The position numbers were made by a program, and so were the translations under genes. From assembly GCA_023300255.1 (NCBI GenBank), contig JALZWC010000550.1, positions 1 to 7,095 on the forward strand: a DNA stretch of 7,095 nucleotides, written 5' to 3'. Numbering within the stretch: position 1 is the first letter of the stretch; every line of letters begins with the position of its first letter. The notes beneath the pieces were generated by a model. The model saw only the letters and a list, made by a program, of their open reading frames with translations. It had not been told where the DNA came from and searched no databases. The DNA is from Saprospiraceae bacterium. GTDB lineage: Bacteria; Bacteroidota; Bacteroidia; Chitinophagales; Saprospiraceae. This document shows positions 6,966 to 7,095 of this stretch, piece by piece.

Positions 6966-7095
6966 AAAAGGGGATCACGGAGGCACAGAATTGAATATTA
7001 GGCAAAGTGAAAGAATAAATTAGCCATTTTAAACTGCCCTTTTTCCTTCTAAGAAATCCTAAAAAAGGAACCGTAGCCCAGCTATGCTTAATTTT
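6966..7095. other. Non-coding tail with weak hairpin and probable start of another repeat copy
   Basis: I see no gene here. A weak inverted pair CCTTTTT (7038-7044) and AAAAAGG (7062-7068) could act as a poor terminator for the protease gene. CTAAAAAAGGAACCGTAGC at 7059-7077 resembles CTAAAAAAGGAGCGTAGC at 735-752, the loop and right arm of the intergenic hairpin. The window ends before the rest of the unit can be judged. Confidence 0.4.

Noticed and set aside
1..7095. CRISPR array, tRNA, rRNA or intact insertion sequence
   Set aside because: There are no regularly spaced direct repeats, no recognisable tRNA or rRNA segments and no transposase gene in the window.

Overview
The window looks like part of a chromosome from an AT-rich member of the Bacteroidota, possibly a Saprospiria-type organism; the exact lineage is inference. 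The reasons are a lipoprotein with a Bacteroidota-style surface export signal, a VCBS/FG-GAP plus ASPIC/UnbV protein of about 1,100 residues, a met-zincin protease of the DUF5117/DUF5118/DUF4953 type, starts without clear Shine-Dalgarno sequences, and a good match to the Bacteroidota -7 promoter element (TAnnTTTG).

Layout. Positions 1-492 hold two small membrane-protein genes on the minus strand, probably co-transcribed; the second runs off the left edge. Positions 493-946 are a divergent intergenic region with four related half-units arranged as nested inverted repeats. Positions 947-4291 (+) encode a predicted surface lipoprotein with 13 calcium-binding-type FG-GAP/VCBS motifs in two blocks around a central ASPIC/UnbV domain. 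A 36-nt perfect palindrome lies in frame in the hinge between its two halves. It is followed by a strong hairpin terminator (4298-4354), a probable promoter, and a secreted zinc metalloprotease (4446-6965, +). The last 130 bases are non-coding and seem to end inside another palindromic repeat.

How the genes relate. Both large proteins are predicted to leave the cytoplasm: the first as an outer-surface binding or scaffold protein, the second as a periplasmic or secreted peptidase. They are on the same strand, but the terminator and promoter between them argue for separate transcripts. No shared pathway can be shown from this window. The two small membrane genes appear to be unrelated housekeeping or transport functions.

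I see no evidence of a new defence, CRISPR or biosynthetic system. The most notable signal is palindromic DNA: three different inverted-repeat types in 7 kb, one of them inside an open reading frame. The arms of two of them are clearly small palindromes in themselves, and those of the third are weakly so.
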